Below, one piece after another: positions 49,463-57,709 of a stretch of 64,000 nucleotides of DNA (position 1 is its first letter; every line of letters begins with the position of its first letter). Origin of the DNA: Blastomonas sp. CACIA14H2 (GTDB lineage Bacteria > Pseudomonadota > Alphaproteobacteria > Sphingomonadales > Sphingomonadaceae); the NCBI GenBank assembly GCA_000503195.1, contig AYSC01000015.1, positions 30,816-94,815 of the forward strand, in the 5' to 3' direction. The notes beneath the pieces are model-generated. The model did no database searches and was not told where the DNA came from. It saw only the letters and a list, made by a program, of their open reading frames with translations. The position numbers were made by a program, and so were the translations under genes.

Positions 49463-49614
49463 GGGACTGCCTGGTACGAGCTGCAGAGAACATCCCTGAG
49501 GCGATACATCTTCCAAGGGAGCTGTCCCTGTCCTGGCTCCGGCCAGAGGCACACGGCGCCCACCTGACGTTACTGGCGTCAGAGGATATTCCAGCAAACG
49601 GCCGAGGCGGTTCC
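49463..49614 (+). ncRNA. ssrS: 6S RNA
   Basis: The 216-bp gap between zapA and the cyclo-ligase gene is the standard site of 6S RNA. A closing stem is visible: GGGACTGCCT at 49463-49472 pairs with AGGCGGTTCC at 49605-49614 (G-U pairs allowed), enclosing about 130 nt with further internal pairings, as expected for the rod-like RNA that mimics an open promoter and sequesters housekeeping RNA polymerase. Ends are estimated from the stem, within a few bases. Confidence 0.85.
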
Positions 49615-49669
49615 AACCGGTGCCCGAATGGCGGGCCCCCTTTCCTTCTAAAGACTTAAGGGTGCGCGC

Positions 49670-50263
49670 TTGACCGACATCATCAGCCAGAAGCGCGAGA
49701 TGCGGCGGGCGATGCGCGCCGCGCGCCTTGCGCACTGGCAGACGCTTCCGCAAACCCATCGTGCCCTTATCTTCGGCCGTCCGCCGCGCGCCATCCTGCC
49801 GCTGATCGAGGCGGCGGAGGTGGTCGGATTGTACCATGCCGTGCCTGGCGAGGTTCCGACCCAGCGTTATGCGATGCACCTGCTCGACATGGGCAAGATG
49901 ATCGCCCTGCCCTGGACGCCCGAGCATGCAGGACCCATGACCTTCCGCCTGTGGACCGGCTCCGAAGAGACGCTGGAAAGGGGCCCCTGGGGGCCGCAGC
50001 CGCACAGGGCGATGCCCGAAGTGGTGCCCGATGCGCTGTTCATGCCGCTCGTCGCGTTCGATTCGGCGCTCGGTCGGCTGGGCCAGGGCGGCGGCCATTA
50101 CGACGGCTGGTGCGCGGCGCATCCCCGCACGCGGCGAATCGGTCTGGCCTGGACGGTGCAACAGGCCGATGCCGTGCCGACCGACGCGCACGATATGCCG
50201 CTCGACGCGGTCATCACCGAGCAGCAGGTGCTGCTGCCGATCAACGAGAGAGTTCTGCCATGA
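49670..50263 (+). CDS. fau: 5-formyltetrahydrofolate cyclo-ligase
   Basis: 197 residues. ATP-dependent conversion of 5-formyl-THF to methenyl-THF. An N-terminal basic helix (SQKREMRRAMRAARLAHW), the YHAVPGEVPTQRY segment and the signature LVAFDSALGRLGQGGGHYDG are present. Opens with TTG at 49670 behind AAGGG; there is no ATG in a suitable place. The stop overlaps the next gene's ATG (ATGA). Co-location with 6S RNA is conserved in proteobacteria. Confidence 0.93.
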   Translation: MTDIISQKREMRRAMRAARLAHWQTLPQTHRALIFGRPPRAILPLIEAAEVVGLYHAVPGEVPTQRYAMHLLDMGKMIALPWTPEHAGPMTFRLWTGSEETLERGPWGPQPHRAMPEVVPDALFMPLVAFDSALGRLGQGGGHYDGWCAAHPRTRRIGLAWTVQQADAVPTDAHDMPLDAVITEQQVLLPINERVLP

Positions 50264-50469
50264 AGCCGACCATGCGCAAGCCCGTGGGCATTTTCGCGAT
50301 CCTGGGCATCATCACCATTTGGGCGGTGATCGTCGCCAGTTTTTCGAGCGTGATCGGCAACTGGCACATCGCGATCCAGTCGGTGATCTATTGCATCGCC
50401 GGAATCGTCTGGATCGCGCCGATGCGGCCGCTGATGATCTGGATGGAAACAGGCCGCTGGCGGGCCTGA
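50260..50469 (+). CDS. DUF2842-family membrane protein
   Basis: 69 residues with two membrane helices (about 10-30 and 38-57) and the family-like end APMRPLMIWMETGRWRA. Function unknown. Translationally coupled to the cyclo-ligase gene through an ATGA overlap. Confidence 0.85.
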   Translation: MKPTMRKPVGIFAILGIITIWAVIVASFSSVIGNWHIAIQSVIYCIAGIVWIAPMRPLMIWMETGRWRA

Positions 50470-50512
50470 TCGCTTCACCGATTTTCGAATGATTTCCAAC
50501 GCATGCAGGTGA

Positions 50513-50540
50513 CCATTGCGGTGATCTATCACCAGACCAA

Positions 50541-50543
<3 letters not shown>
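50513..50543. terminator. Nested hairpin at the tRNA-Asp 3' end
   Basis: CCATTG (50513-50518) pairs with CAATGG (50538-50543), enclosing GGTGAT/ATCACC (50520-50525, 50528-50533). It overlaps the encoded CCA end of tRNA-Asp and lies between the DUF2842 gene and the oppositely oriented tRNA. No T-tract. Confidence 0.4.
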
Positions 50544-50617
<74 letters not shown>

Positions 50618-50672
50618 ATCGCGTTGGAGCGCTGCCACTAGAAGCGGTCTCGCCGCCTGTCAACAGCCTCTT

Positions 50673-51842
50673 TCAATTTTTCCCCCGAACCGGCGAAAGC
50701 GGCTCGGTCGCAGCGGTTTCGGGGTCGCGCGGCTGCCGCGTGAGCGTGCCCGATTCGAACAGGAATCCGGCAATGTCCGGCTTGCCCGCAGCCGCCACGA
50801 CGGTCTGGATGATGATCAGCAGCGGCACCGCCAGCAGCGCACCGGTCGTGCCCCACACCCACGCCCAATAGCTCAGCGACACCAGAATCAGAAGCGGGTT
50901 CATGGTCAGGCGGCGCCCTAGCACCGCCGGCGTGATCAGATTCGCCTCGACGAGATGGAACACGATCTGGACGCTGGCGGGAATGAGCGCGGTGCCCAGG
51001 TCACCGAAGCTCATCAGCCCGCCCAGCGCCAGCAGAATGGCCGCCAGCACCGGCCCCAGATAGGGGATGAAATTGAGCAGCGCGACGATGCCGCCCCACA
51101 TCGCCGGCGATTCCATGCCGAGCATCCACACCACGATGCCCACCGACAGGCCGAGCAGCAGATTGATGACGGTGATGGTGGTCAGGTACGCCGAGGTTGC
51201 GGAAACGACATTCTGGATGACGCGCGCGGTCGCCATCGCGCCGGTGAAGCTGCCGCGGCTGTTGATCGCGTTCTCGCGCAGCTTGGTCCAGCCGGCGAGG
51301 AAGAAGAAGATCAGCAGGATGACGAACGCCATCTGCAGCGCGACGGCGGGCGCGGCGCTGGCGAACAGGTCGAGCAGCGATTCGGGCGAGGCGGTCGCCG
51401 CCGCCTGCGCCTTGACCATCGATCCCGACACCAGCCGTGTCGTATCGTCGACGAATTTCTGCAGGTCCGAATAGAGATCGATCAGTGGCGCGAGATTCTC
51501 CATGATCTTGGGGATCCGATCGGGCAGCCGCAGGAACCAGTCGGTCGCGGGCACCACGATCACCGCGAGCGCACCGTTGGCGATCGTCAGGAACAGTACC
51601 AGGCACAGGAATGCCGCCGCCATCGAGGGCAGACCGCGCCGCTCCATCCATTCGAGCGCAGGCACCAGCGCGATCGACAGCACGATCGCCACCGCCAGCG
51701 GCAGGAAGAATTCCGCCCCGGCGCGCATCGCGAAGGGAAAGGCGAGGAACAGCGCCACGCCTGCGATCAGGGCGAGCGCCGCCAGCAGGCGGTCACGCCG
51801 GAGTTCATCGGTTACCGTGCGATCGGAAGGGGGTAAAGACAT
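50673..51842 (-). CDS. AI-2E family transporter/permease
   Basis: 389 residues, about eight membrane helices. N-terminal helices (LLAALALIAGVALFLAFPF; LAVAIVLSIALVPALEWMER), a long soluble middle loop (residues about 115-180), and the conserved C-terminal membrane half (GLSVGIVVWMLGMESPAMWG, IPYLGPVLAAILLALGGLMS, LGRRLTMNPLLILVSLSYWA). The family is broad and includes Na+/H+ antiporters and exporters; a role in AI-2 export should not be assumed. Confidence 0.88.
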   Translation of the reverse strand: MSLPPSDRTVTDELRRDRLLAALALIAGVALFLAFPFAMRAGAEFFLPLAVAIVLSIALVPALEWMERRGLPSMAAAFLCLVLFLTIANGALAVIVVPATDWFLRLPDRIPKIMENLAPLIDLYSDLQKFVDDTTRLVSGSMVKAQAAATASPESLLDLFASAAPAVALQMAFVILLIFFFLAGWTKLRENAINSRGSFTGAMATARVIQNVVSATSAYLTTITVINLLLGLSVGIVVWMLGMESPAMWGGIVALLNFIPYLGPVLAAILLALGGLMSFGDLGTALIPASVQIVFHLVEANLITPAVLGRRLTMNPLLILVSLSYWAWVWGTTGALLAVPLLIIIQTVVAAAGKPDIAGFLFESGTLTRQPRDPETAATEPLSPVRGKN

Positions 51843-52025
51843 GCGCGACTGGGCCCTCGGCCCGAAAACCGGGCTGTTTACGGGCTATATCTGCCCGCGC
51901 GCCAGCGCACAATCCGGCGCCGGCGATTCCTCTTTCCTGCGAACGCGTTAACCATATGTTGGAAGGTCCGCCTTACCCGTCCTGTCAGCCGGACCTATCC
52001 CGGCGGGGGCAAATCGGGGAATTGA

Positions 52026-52493
52026 ATGCTTCTGCGCACCGCACTCGCGCTGACCGCCATGCTGATGCCTGGCGCGGCCCTGGCATCGAGCGATGTCATG
52101 ACCAAGGCTTCCATTTTCGTGGAGCGAATCGATCCGCAGGGCACCGGCGCGCGCCGCGTGCGACTGGAACCTGCGCGCCAGGTCAGCCCGGGCGAACGGC
52201 TGATCTATGTCGTCGAATATCGCAACACCGGCAACCGCCCCGTGCAGGGCTTTACCGTGACCAACCCCCTGCCTCGCACCGTGCGGCTCGACGAGACCGC
52301 CGACGGCAGCGAGCTGGTCTCGATCGACGGCGGCCGCAGCTGGGGCCAGCTCGGCGCGCTGCGCGTATCGCTCGGTAATGGCAGCTGGCGCCCGGCCAAT
52401 CCGGAAGACGTGACGCACCTGCGCTGGCGCGTCGGCGACACGCTGATGCAGGGCGAAACGCGGCGCGTGACGTTCCGCGCGATCGTGCGCTAG
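52026..52493 (+). CDS. Secreted DUF11-like domain protein
   Basis: 155 residues. Signal peptide MLLRTALALTAMLMPGAALA. The mature part is one Ig-like beta domain of the DUF11 type: VSPGERLIYVVEYRNTGNRP, VQGFTVTNPLPRTVRLDET, then WRVGDTLMQGETRRVTFRAI. Single-domain versions are probably periplasmic or surface proteins of unknown function. Ends close to REP copy 3. Confidence 0.78.
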   Translation: MLLRTALALTAMLMPGAALASSDVMTKASIFVERIDPQGTGARRVRLEPARQVSPGERLIYVVEYRNTGNRPVQGFTVTNPLPRTVRLDETADGSELVSIDGGRSWGQLGALRVSLGNGSWRPANPEDVTHLRWRVGDTLMQGETRRVTFRAIVR

Positions 52494-52514
52494 ATTCTGG
52501 AAAACCAGTCGGCC

Positions 52515-52594
52515 GTCATTCCCGCGAACGCGGGAATCCCGCTTGCTAGCAGACGTTCACGAAAAAGCGGGACCCCTGCATCCGCGGGGGTGAC
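52515..52594. repeat. 80-bp REP-like palindromic repeat, copy 3
   Basis: Begins GTCATTCCCGCG and ends GCGGGGGTGAC, i.e. the reverse orientation of copies 1 and 2. It lies between the convergent DUF11-like and E2 genes. Confidence 0.85.
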
Positions 52595-52618
52595 GACAAC
52601 AGAGCCTTCAGGCTGAAC

Positions 52619-53893
52619 TCAATCCGCGAAGATGTAGATCGGCGTCTCGATCCGGCGCTTGAGCGCCTGGACGAAGCTGGCGGCGTCATAGCCGTCGACC
52701 ACCCGGTGATCGCACGAGATGGACAGGTTCATCATCTTGCGGATGACCACCGCGCCATCGACCACCATCGGCCGTTCGACGATCTTGTTCGGGCCGATGA
52801 TCGCGACCTCGGGCCGGTTGATCACCGGCGTGGTCGCAATCCCGCCGAGCGGCCCAAGCGAGGTCAGCGTCAGCGTCGAGCCCGACAGCTCCTCGCTCTT
52901 CGCCTTGCCGCTGCGCGCCGCCTCGGCCAGCCGCGCGATCTCGCTCGCCATGTCCCATACGCTTAAGGATTCGGCACCGCGCAGCACCGGCACCATCAGC
53001 CCGGCATCGGTCTGCGTGGCGATGCCAAGATGCACCGCGCCGAAGCGGGTGACCACATTGGCCTCGTCATCATAGCGCGCGTTGAGCATCGGGTATTCGC
53101 GCAGCGTCTTGCAGATCGCGGCGATCAGGATCGGCAGCGCGGTCAGCTTGGGCCTGGACCCGCGCGACTCATTCATTTCGGTGCGCATCTCCTCCATCTT
53201 CGTCACGTCGATTTCCTCGACATAGGTGAAGTGCGGGATGTGACGCTTCGATTCGGCCATGTTCTGCGCGATGCGCTTGCGCATGCCGATGACGCGGATC
53301 TCCTCGTCCGCTGCGCGGCCCGGACCGGCGCGCGTTCCGCCATAATTCAGATAGGCGTCGAGATCGGCATGGCGGATGCGGTTGCCCTCTGCCGGGCGCA
53401 ACTTGGCCAGATCGATCCCGAGATCGCGCGCGCGCCGCCGCACGACGGGCGATGCGAGCACTTTCTCGCCAGGCTCGGTCCCCTGCGAAGCCAGGGGCCC
53501 ATCTCCGGACGCAGCCTTGGGCACAACCGGCGCGGCGCCCGGAGCAGGTGCAGGAGCCGCTGCCTCAGCCGGCGGAGCCTTGGGCGTCTCGGCCTCGATC
53601 ACCTCCGGCGAAGGTGCGGCTTCCTCTTGAGCAGGAGCATCAACCGCCTCGCCCTCGGTCTCGATCTCGACCAGCATCGATCCGATCGCGATCACGTCGC
53701 CCTCGGCCCCGGCGACCTTGCGGATCACACCCGAGACCGGCGATTCCATCTCGACCGTCGCCTTGTCGGTCATCATGTCGGCGATGCGGCCGTCTTCCTC
53801 GACCCGGTCGCCGACCTTGACGTGCCACGCCACGATTTCCGCCTCGGCAATGCCTTCGCCGATATCGGGCAGGTTGAAGGTATAGGTGGCCAT
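52619..53893 (-). CDS. bkdB: Branched-chain 2-oxoacid dehydrogenase E2 (dihydrolipoyl acyltransferase)
   Basis: 424 residues. Order: one lipoyl domain with K44 in MTDKATVEME, an Ala/Pro/Glu linker, the E1/E3-binding domain (LASPVVRRRARDLGIDLAKL), and the catalytic acyltransferase core ending with the active-site CDHRVVDGYDAA. Core of the complex that oxidises branched-chain 2-oxoacids to acyl-CoA. No E3 (lpd) gene follows, so E3 is supplied from elsewhere. A pyruvate-specific role is less likely given the separate E1alpha/E1beta partners. Confidence 0.9.
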   Translation of the reverse strand: MATYTFNLPDIGEGIAEAEIVAWHVKVGDRVEEDGRIADMMTDKATVEMESPVSGVIRKVAGAEGDVIAIGSMLVEIETEGEAVDAPAQEEAAPSPEVIEAETPKAPPAEAAAPAPAPGAAPVVPKAASGDGPLASQGTEPGEKVLASPVVRRRARDLGIDLAKLRPAEGNRIRHADLDAYLNYGGTRAGPGRAADEEIRVIGMRKRIAQNMAESKRHIPHFTYVEEIDVTKMEEMRTEMNESRGSRPKLTALPILIAAICKTLREYPMLNARYDDEANVVTRFGAVHLGIATQTDAGLMVPVLRGAESLSVWDMASEIARLAEAARSGKAKSEELSGSTLTLTSLGPLGGIATTPVINRPEVAIIGPNKIVERPMVVDGAVVIRKMMNLSISCDHRVVDGYDAASFVQALKRRIETPIYIFAD

Positions 53894-53898
53894 CAGCG

Positions 53899-54942
53899 TC
53901 AGTCCTTCATGATCTTGGCAATGGCGCGACCGATGCGGATCGGGCCGGGGAAATACGCCCATTCCAGGCTGTGCGGATAAGGCGTGTCGAAGCCGGTGAC
54001 GCGCTCGACCGGCGCTTCGAGATGATAGAAGCAGCGCTCCTGCACCAGCGCGGAGAGTTCCGCACCAAACCCGCTGGTCCGCGTCGCCTCGTGCACGATC
54101 AGGCAGCGCCCGGTCTTCTTCACCGAGGCCTCGATCGTCTCGATGTCGAGCGGCAGCAGCGTGCGCAGGTCGATCACCTCGGCATCGACCTTGTTCGCCT
54201 CGACCACGGCAAGCGCGACATGCACCATGGTGCCATAGGCCAGGATGGTCAGCCCCTCGCCTTCGCGCACCACATTCGCCTTGCCCAGCGGGATGCGGTA
54301 ATGGCCGGTCGGCACCGCCGAGGCGGCGTGCTTCGACCAGGGTTCGACCGGGCGGTCGTAATAGCCGCTGAACGGGCCGTTGTAGATGCGCTTGGGTTCG
54401 AAGAAGATGACCGGATCATTGTCCTCGATCGCCGAGATCAGCAGCCCCTTGGCGTCATAGGGAGTCGACGGGATCACCGTCTTGAGCCCCGCGACATGGG
54501 TGAACAGGCTCTCGGGGCTCTGGCTGTGCGTCTGGCCGCCGAAGATGCCGCCGCCAAAGGGCGAGCGCACCGTGATCGGCGCGATATATTCGCCCGCCGA
54601 GCGATAGCGCAGACGCGCCGCTTCGGAGATCAGCTGGTCGATGCCGGGATAGATATAGTCGGCAAACTGGATCTCGGGCACCGGCCGCAGGCCATAGGCC
54701 CCCATGCCGACCGCGACGCCGACAATGCCGCATTCGCTGATCGGCGTATCGAACACGCGGGTCTTGCCGTATTTCTTCTGCAGGCCCGCGGTGCAGCGGA
54801 AGACGCCGCCGAAATAGCCGACATCCTCGCCCATGATGACGACATTGTCGTCGCGCGCCATCATCACGTCGAGCGCGCTGTTGATCGCCTCGATCATGTT
54901 CATGGTGCGGGTGTCGCTCTGAGCCTCGATCACTTCGGCCAT
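53899..54942 (-). CDS. bkdA2: Branched-chain 2-oxoacid dehydrogenase E1 beta
   Basis: 347 residues, transketolase-like pyrimidine-binding half of the E1 heterotetramer. It contains MGEDVGYFGGVFRCTAGLQK, FADYIYPGIDQLISEAARLR, SPFGGGIFGGQTHSQSPESL and IDLRTLLPLDIETIEASVKK. Starts inside the E1 alpha gene (13-base overlap) and ends five bases before the E2 start. Confidence 0.93.
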   Translation of the reverse strand: MAEVIEAQSDTRTMNMIEAINSALDVMMARDDNVVIMGEDVGYFGGVFRCTAGLQKKYGKTRVFDTPISECGIVGVAVGMGAYGLRPVPEIQFADYIYPGIDQLISEAARLRYRSAGEYIAPITVRSPFGGGIFGGQTHSQSPESLFTHVAGLKTVIPSTPYDAKGLLISAIEDNDPVIFFEPKRIYNGPFSGYYDRPVEPWSKHAASAVPTGHYRIPLGKANVVREGEGLTILAYGTMVHVALAVVEANKVDAEVIDLRTLLPLDIETIEASVKKTGRCLIVHEATRTSGFGAELSALVQERCFYHLEAPVERVTGFDTPYPHSLEWAYFPGPIRIGRAIAKIMKD

Positions 54943-56204
54943 TTTGCGGCCCTTTCTTCCAGCGCCTGCGCCATCTGTTCCCTGAGATGCCAGGGCAGTT
55001 CCTCGAACACGTCCTCGAACATCGTCTCGAACGGCTGGTGCATGCCGTGGCCGAGGACGCCGTTCTTCTCGGCCTCCTTGGTCGCGGCCTTGACCATTTC
55101 GGCGAGTTCGAGGTCCATCGCCGCGTGGCGCTCCTCATCCCAGATGCCGAGCGCGATGCAATGCTGCTTCAGCCGGTGGATCGGATCGCCCAGCGGCCAT
55201 TCGGCGCTTTCCTGCGCGCTGCGATAGGCGGAAGGGTCGTCCGAGGTACTATGTCCTTCGGCGCGATAGGTGAAATGCTCGATCAGCGTCGGGCCCTTGT
55301 TGGCGCGCGCACGCTCGGCGGCCCAGCGGGTCGCGGCATACACCGCCAGCGCATCATTGCCGTCGACGCGCAGCCCGGCAATGCCATAGCCCAGCGCGCG
55401 CGCGGCAAAGGTCGTCCGCTCGGCCCCGGCAAAGCCAGAGAAGCTCGAGATCGCCCATTGGTTGTTGACGACATTGAGGATGACCGGCGCGTTATAGACC
55501 GAGGCAAAGGTCATCGCGCTGTGGAAGTCGCCTTCCGCGGTCGAGCCCTCACCGCACCAGCAACTGGCAATGCGCGTATCGCCCTTGATCGCGCTGGCCA
55601 TCGCCCAGCCTACCGCCTGCGGATATTGCGTGGTCAGGTTGCCGCTGATCGTGAAGAAGCTGAGCTCCGGCACCGAATACATGATCGGCAGCTGGCGGCC
55701 CTTCAGCTTGTCGCCCGCGTTCGAATAGATCTGGTTGACCATCTCGACCAGCGGATAGCCGCGCCACATCAGGATGCCCTGCTGGCGATAGCTGGGGAAG
55801 ACCATGTCATCGCCCTGCATCGCGGCGGCGGCGGAGACCGAGGTCGCCTCCTCGCCGGTGCATTTCATGTAGAAGCTGGTCTTGCCCTGGCGCTGCGCGC
55901 GATACAGCCGCTCGTCGAACGCGCGGGTGAGCGCCATGGTGCGCAGGATCTTGAGCAGCGTGTCGGGGGACAGTCGCGGGTCCCAGGGGCCGACCGCCTG
56001 ATGCTGCTCGTCGAGCACCCTGACAAGGCCGAACGCGGCATCGCGCATCTCGTGCGGCGAGATCGCCTCGTCGGGCCGTGCCATGCTGCCCGCTGCGGGG
56101 ACGACGACATCGCTGAAATCGACCGGATCGCCGGGGCGCGAGCGGGGCTCTGGAACGTGCAGCGCAAGCGGCTGCAGGTTCGTGCGGACGGGACCATCGG
56201 CCAT
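54930..56204 (-). CDS. bkdA1: Branched-chain 2-oxoacid dehydrogenase E1 alpha
   Basis: 424 residues. Thiamine-diphosphate-binding subunit: the motif CWCGEGSTAEGDFHSAMTFA runs to NVVNNQWAISS, and the phosphorylation-loop-like YRAEGHSTSDDPSAYRSAQE is present. A ~75-residue N-terminal extension (DVVVPAAGSMARPDEAISPH region) is typical of the branched-chain rather than the pyruvate enzyme. ATG 56204 follows AGAGGA by about seven bases. Confidence 0.93.
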   Translation of the reverse strand: MADGPVRTNLQPLALHVPEPRSRPGDPVDFSDVVVPAAGSMARPDEAISPHEMRDAAFGLVRVLDEQHQAVGPWDPRLSPDTLLKILRTMALTRAFDERLYRAQRQGKTSFYMKCTGEEATSVSAAAAMQGDDMVFPSYRQQGILMWRGYPLVEMVNQIYSNAGDKLKGRQLPIMYSVPELSFFTISGNLTTQYPQAVGWAMASAIKGDTRIASCWCGEGSTAEGDFHSAMTFASVYNAPVILNVVNNQWAISSFSGFAGAERTTFAARALGYGIAGLRVDGNDALAVYAATRWAAERARANKGPTLIEHFTYRAEGHSTSDDPSAYRSAQESAEWPLGDPIHRLKQHCIALGIWDEERHAAMDLELAEMVKAATKEAEKNGVLGHGMHQPFETMFEDVFEELPWHLREQMAQALEERAAKWPK

Positions 56205-56282
56205 CAAATATCCTCTCGGGCAGGCGGGCAAACCGTCGGAAGTGGCTCTTGCTGGCCTTTCGACTAATTGCCCTACCCCGAC

Positions 56283-56311
56283 ATATTATTTCAAGATTCG
56301 CGATAGGTCAA
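56283..56311 (-). promoter_or_regulatory. Sigma-70 promoter of the bkd operon
   Basis: Minus-strand TTGACC (56311-56306), 17-base spacer, TAATAT (56288-56283), in the only AT-rich stretch of the gap. Predicts a leader of about 70 nt before the E1 alpha start. Confidence 0.6.
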
Positions 56312-56323
56312 TAGTGCTGCCCT

Positions 56324-57289
56324 TCACACCGCGACGGGGGCAGCGATATGTGCCTGCGGCGCGTAGTCGCGGACCTCGAAATCCTCGATCCGGTAATCGA
56401 AAATGCTGTCGGGCCGCCGGTTGATCGTCAGCTTCGGCTCGCCCGAAGGCGCGCGCGCCAGCTGGGTTTCGACCAACTCCTGATGGTTGAGGTAGAGATG
56501 CACGTCGCCGCCGTTCCAGATCAGCTCACCCGGCTCGAGATCGCATTGCTGCGCGAGCATGCGGGTGATCAGCGCGGCGGAGAAGATGTTGAACGGCACC
56601 CCCAGCGCAAGATCGCACGAGCGCTGATAGAGCAGTCCGGTGAGCTTTCCGTCGGCGACGAAGAACTGATAGGTCTTGTGGCAGGGCGGCAACGCCATCC
56701 GGTCGAGCTCGGCGACGTTCCAGCCCTCGAAGATATGGCGGCGCGATCCGGGATTGTGGCGCAGGCTCTCGACCAGCTCGGCGATCTGGTTGATGCCCCG
56801 TTCGCGCTTTCGGAACAGCCCCTCGCCCACCGGCTCGTAGACCGGCCAGTCGACCCATTGCTTGCCATAGACCGGGCCGAGATCGCCCCAACGCTCGGCG
56901 AACTCCGCGTCGGCGATGATTCGCGCCTCGAACGCGTCGCGGTCGATCGCCTCGCCCGTGGCCTTGCGATAGGCATCGAGCGGCCAGTCGGTCCAGATAT
57001 GCACCCCCTGCTCGACCAGCGGGCGGATGTTGGTCTCGCCGGTGAGGAACCACAGCATCTCGCGCGCGGCCGCCTTCCAGTAGACGCGCTTGGTGGTGAG
57101 CAGCGGAATCGCCTCGTCCGAAAGATCGAAGCGCATCGTGGCACCGAACAATGAGCGCGTGCCGACCCCAGTGCGGTCGGAGCGTTCGTGCCCGCGCGTC
57201 CAGACCTGCCGCATCAGGTCGAGATACTGCCACTCGAAATGATCTTCTGCGGCCATATCCGCCGGGCGACTCTGCACTGCTGTTTCCAT
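56324..57289 (-). CDS. thyA: Thymidylate synthase
   Basis: 321 residues. Methylates dUMP using methylene-THF. Catalytic C203 in ALPPCHKTYQFFVADGKLTG, then LYQRSCDLALGVPFNI and NGGDVHLYLNHQELVETQLA. Longer than the 264-residue E. coli enzyme because of an insert around residues 100-160, which is the longer form of the family. ATG 57289 is used; ATG 57256 would trim 11 variable residues. Confidence 0.95.
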   Translation of the reverse strand: METAVQSRPADMAAEDHFEWQYLDLMRQVWTRGHERSDRTGVGTRSLFGATMRFDLSDEAIPLLTTKRVYWKAAAREMLWFLTGETNIRPLVEQGVHIWTDWPLDAYRKATGEAIDRDAFEARIIADAEFAERWGDLGPVYGKQWVDWPVYEPVGEGLFRKRERGINQIAELVESLRHNPGSRRHIFEGWNVAELDRMALPPCHKTYQFFVADGKLTGLLYQRSCDLALGVPFNIFSAALITRMLAQQCDLEPGELIWNGGDVHLYLNHQELVETQLARAPSGEPKLTINRRPDSIFDYRIEDFEVRDYAPQAHIAAPVAV

Positions 57290-57433
57290 GCATCTTGCCT
57301 AGCACGGGCATCCGATCGCCGCCAACGCATGGTCCTCAAGAAAAGGTCAAAACGCCGCTTGCAGTCTGCGAAACCCGTGGCTATAGGCACGCCCCTGCCT
57401 CCCAGGCGCCGCAAGGCACCATGAAGTCTGGGT

Positions 57434-57510
57434 CGGGGAGTAGCTCAGCCTGGTAGAGCACTGTCTTCGGGAGGCAGGGGCCGGAGGTTCGAATCCTCTC
57501 TCCCCGACCA
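57434..57510 (+). tRNA. tRNA-Pro (anticodon CGG)
   Basis: 77 nt with encoded CCA. Acceptor CGGGGAG pairs with CTCCCCG; anticodon CGG at 57468-57470 in the loop TTCGGGA; T-arm GAGGTTCGAATCCTC. Proline tRNA genes are frequent integration sites, and an accessory segment starts 200 bp downstream. Confidence 0.97.
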
Positions 57511-57709
57511 TTTCCTAAATCGCGAACGCACAGGCGGCGCCGCCGCTTGCCAGCGCGACGGCCTGCCGCGCCGGAAGCGCAATCGCCCGTTTGCAACCAG
57601 AGACTGATCCGAATTGGACCAGCCTGTCCGGAGCAATTTGGACGCATCTGTATTTGCAGGCTTGCTGACAATATTTGCAGATGCCCCTGGAAAACAGGAG
57701 GGCGTCGGG

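Noticed and set aside
50673..51842. Assignment of the AI-2E transporter to quorum-sensing export
   Set aside because: The family is functionally broad and no luxS or related gene is nearby.
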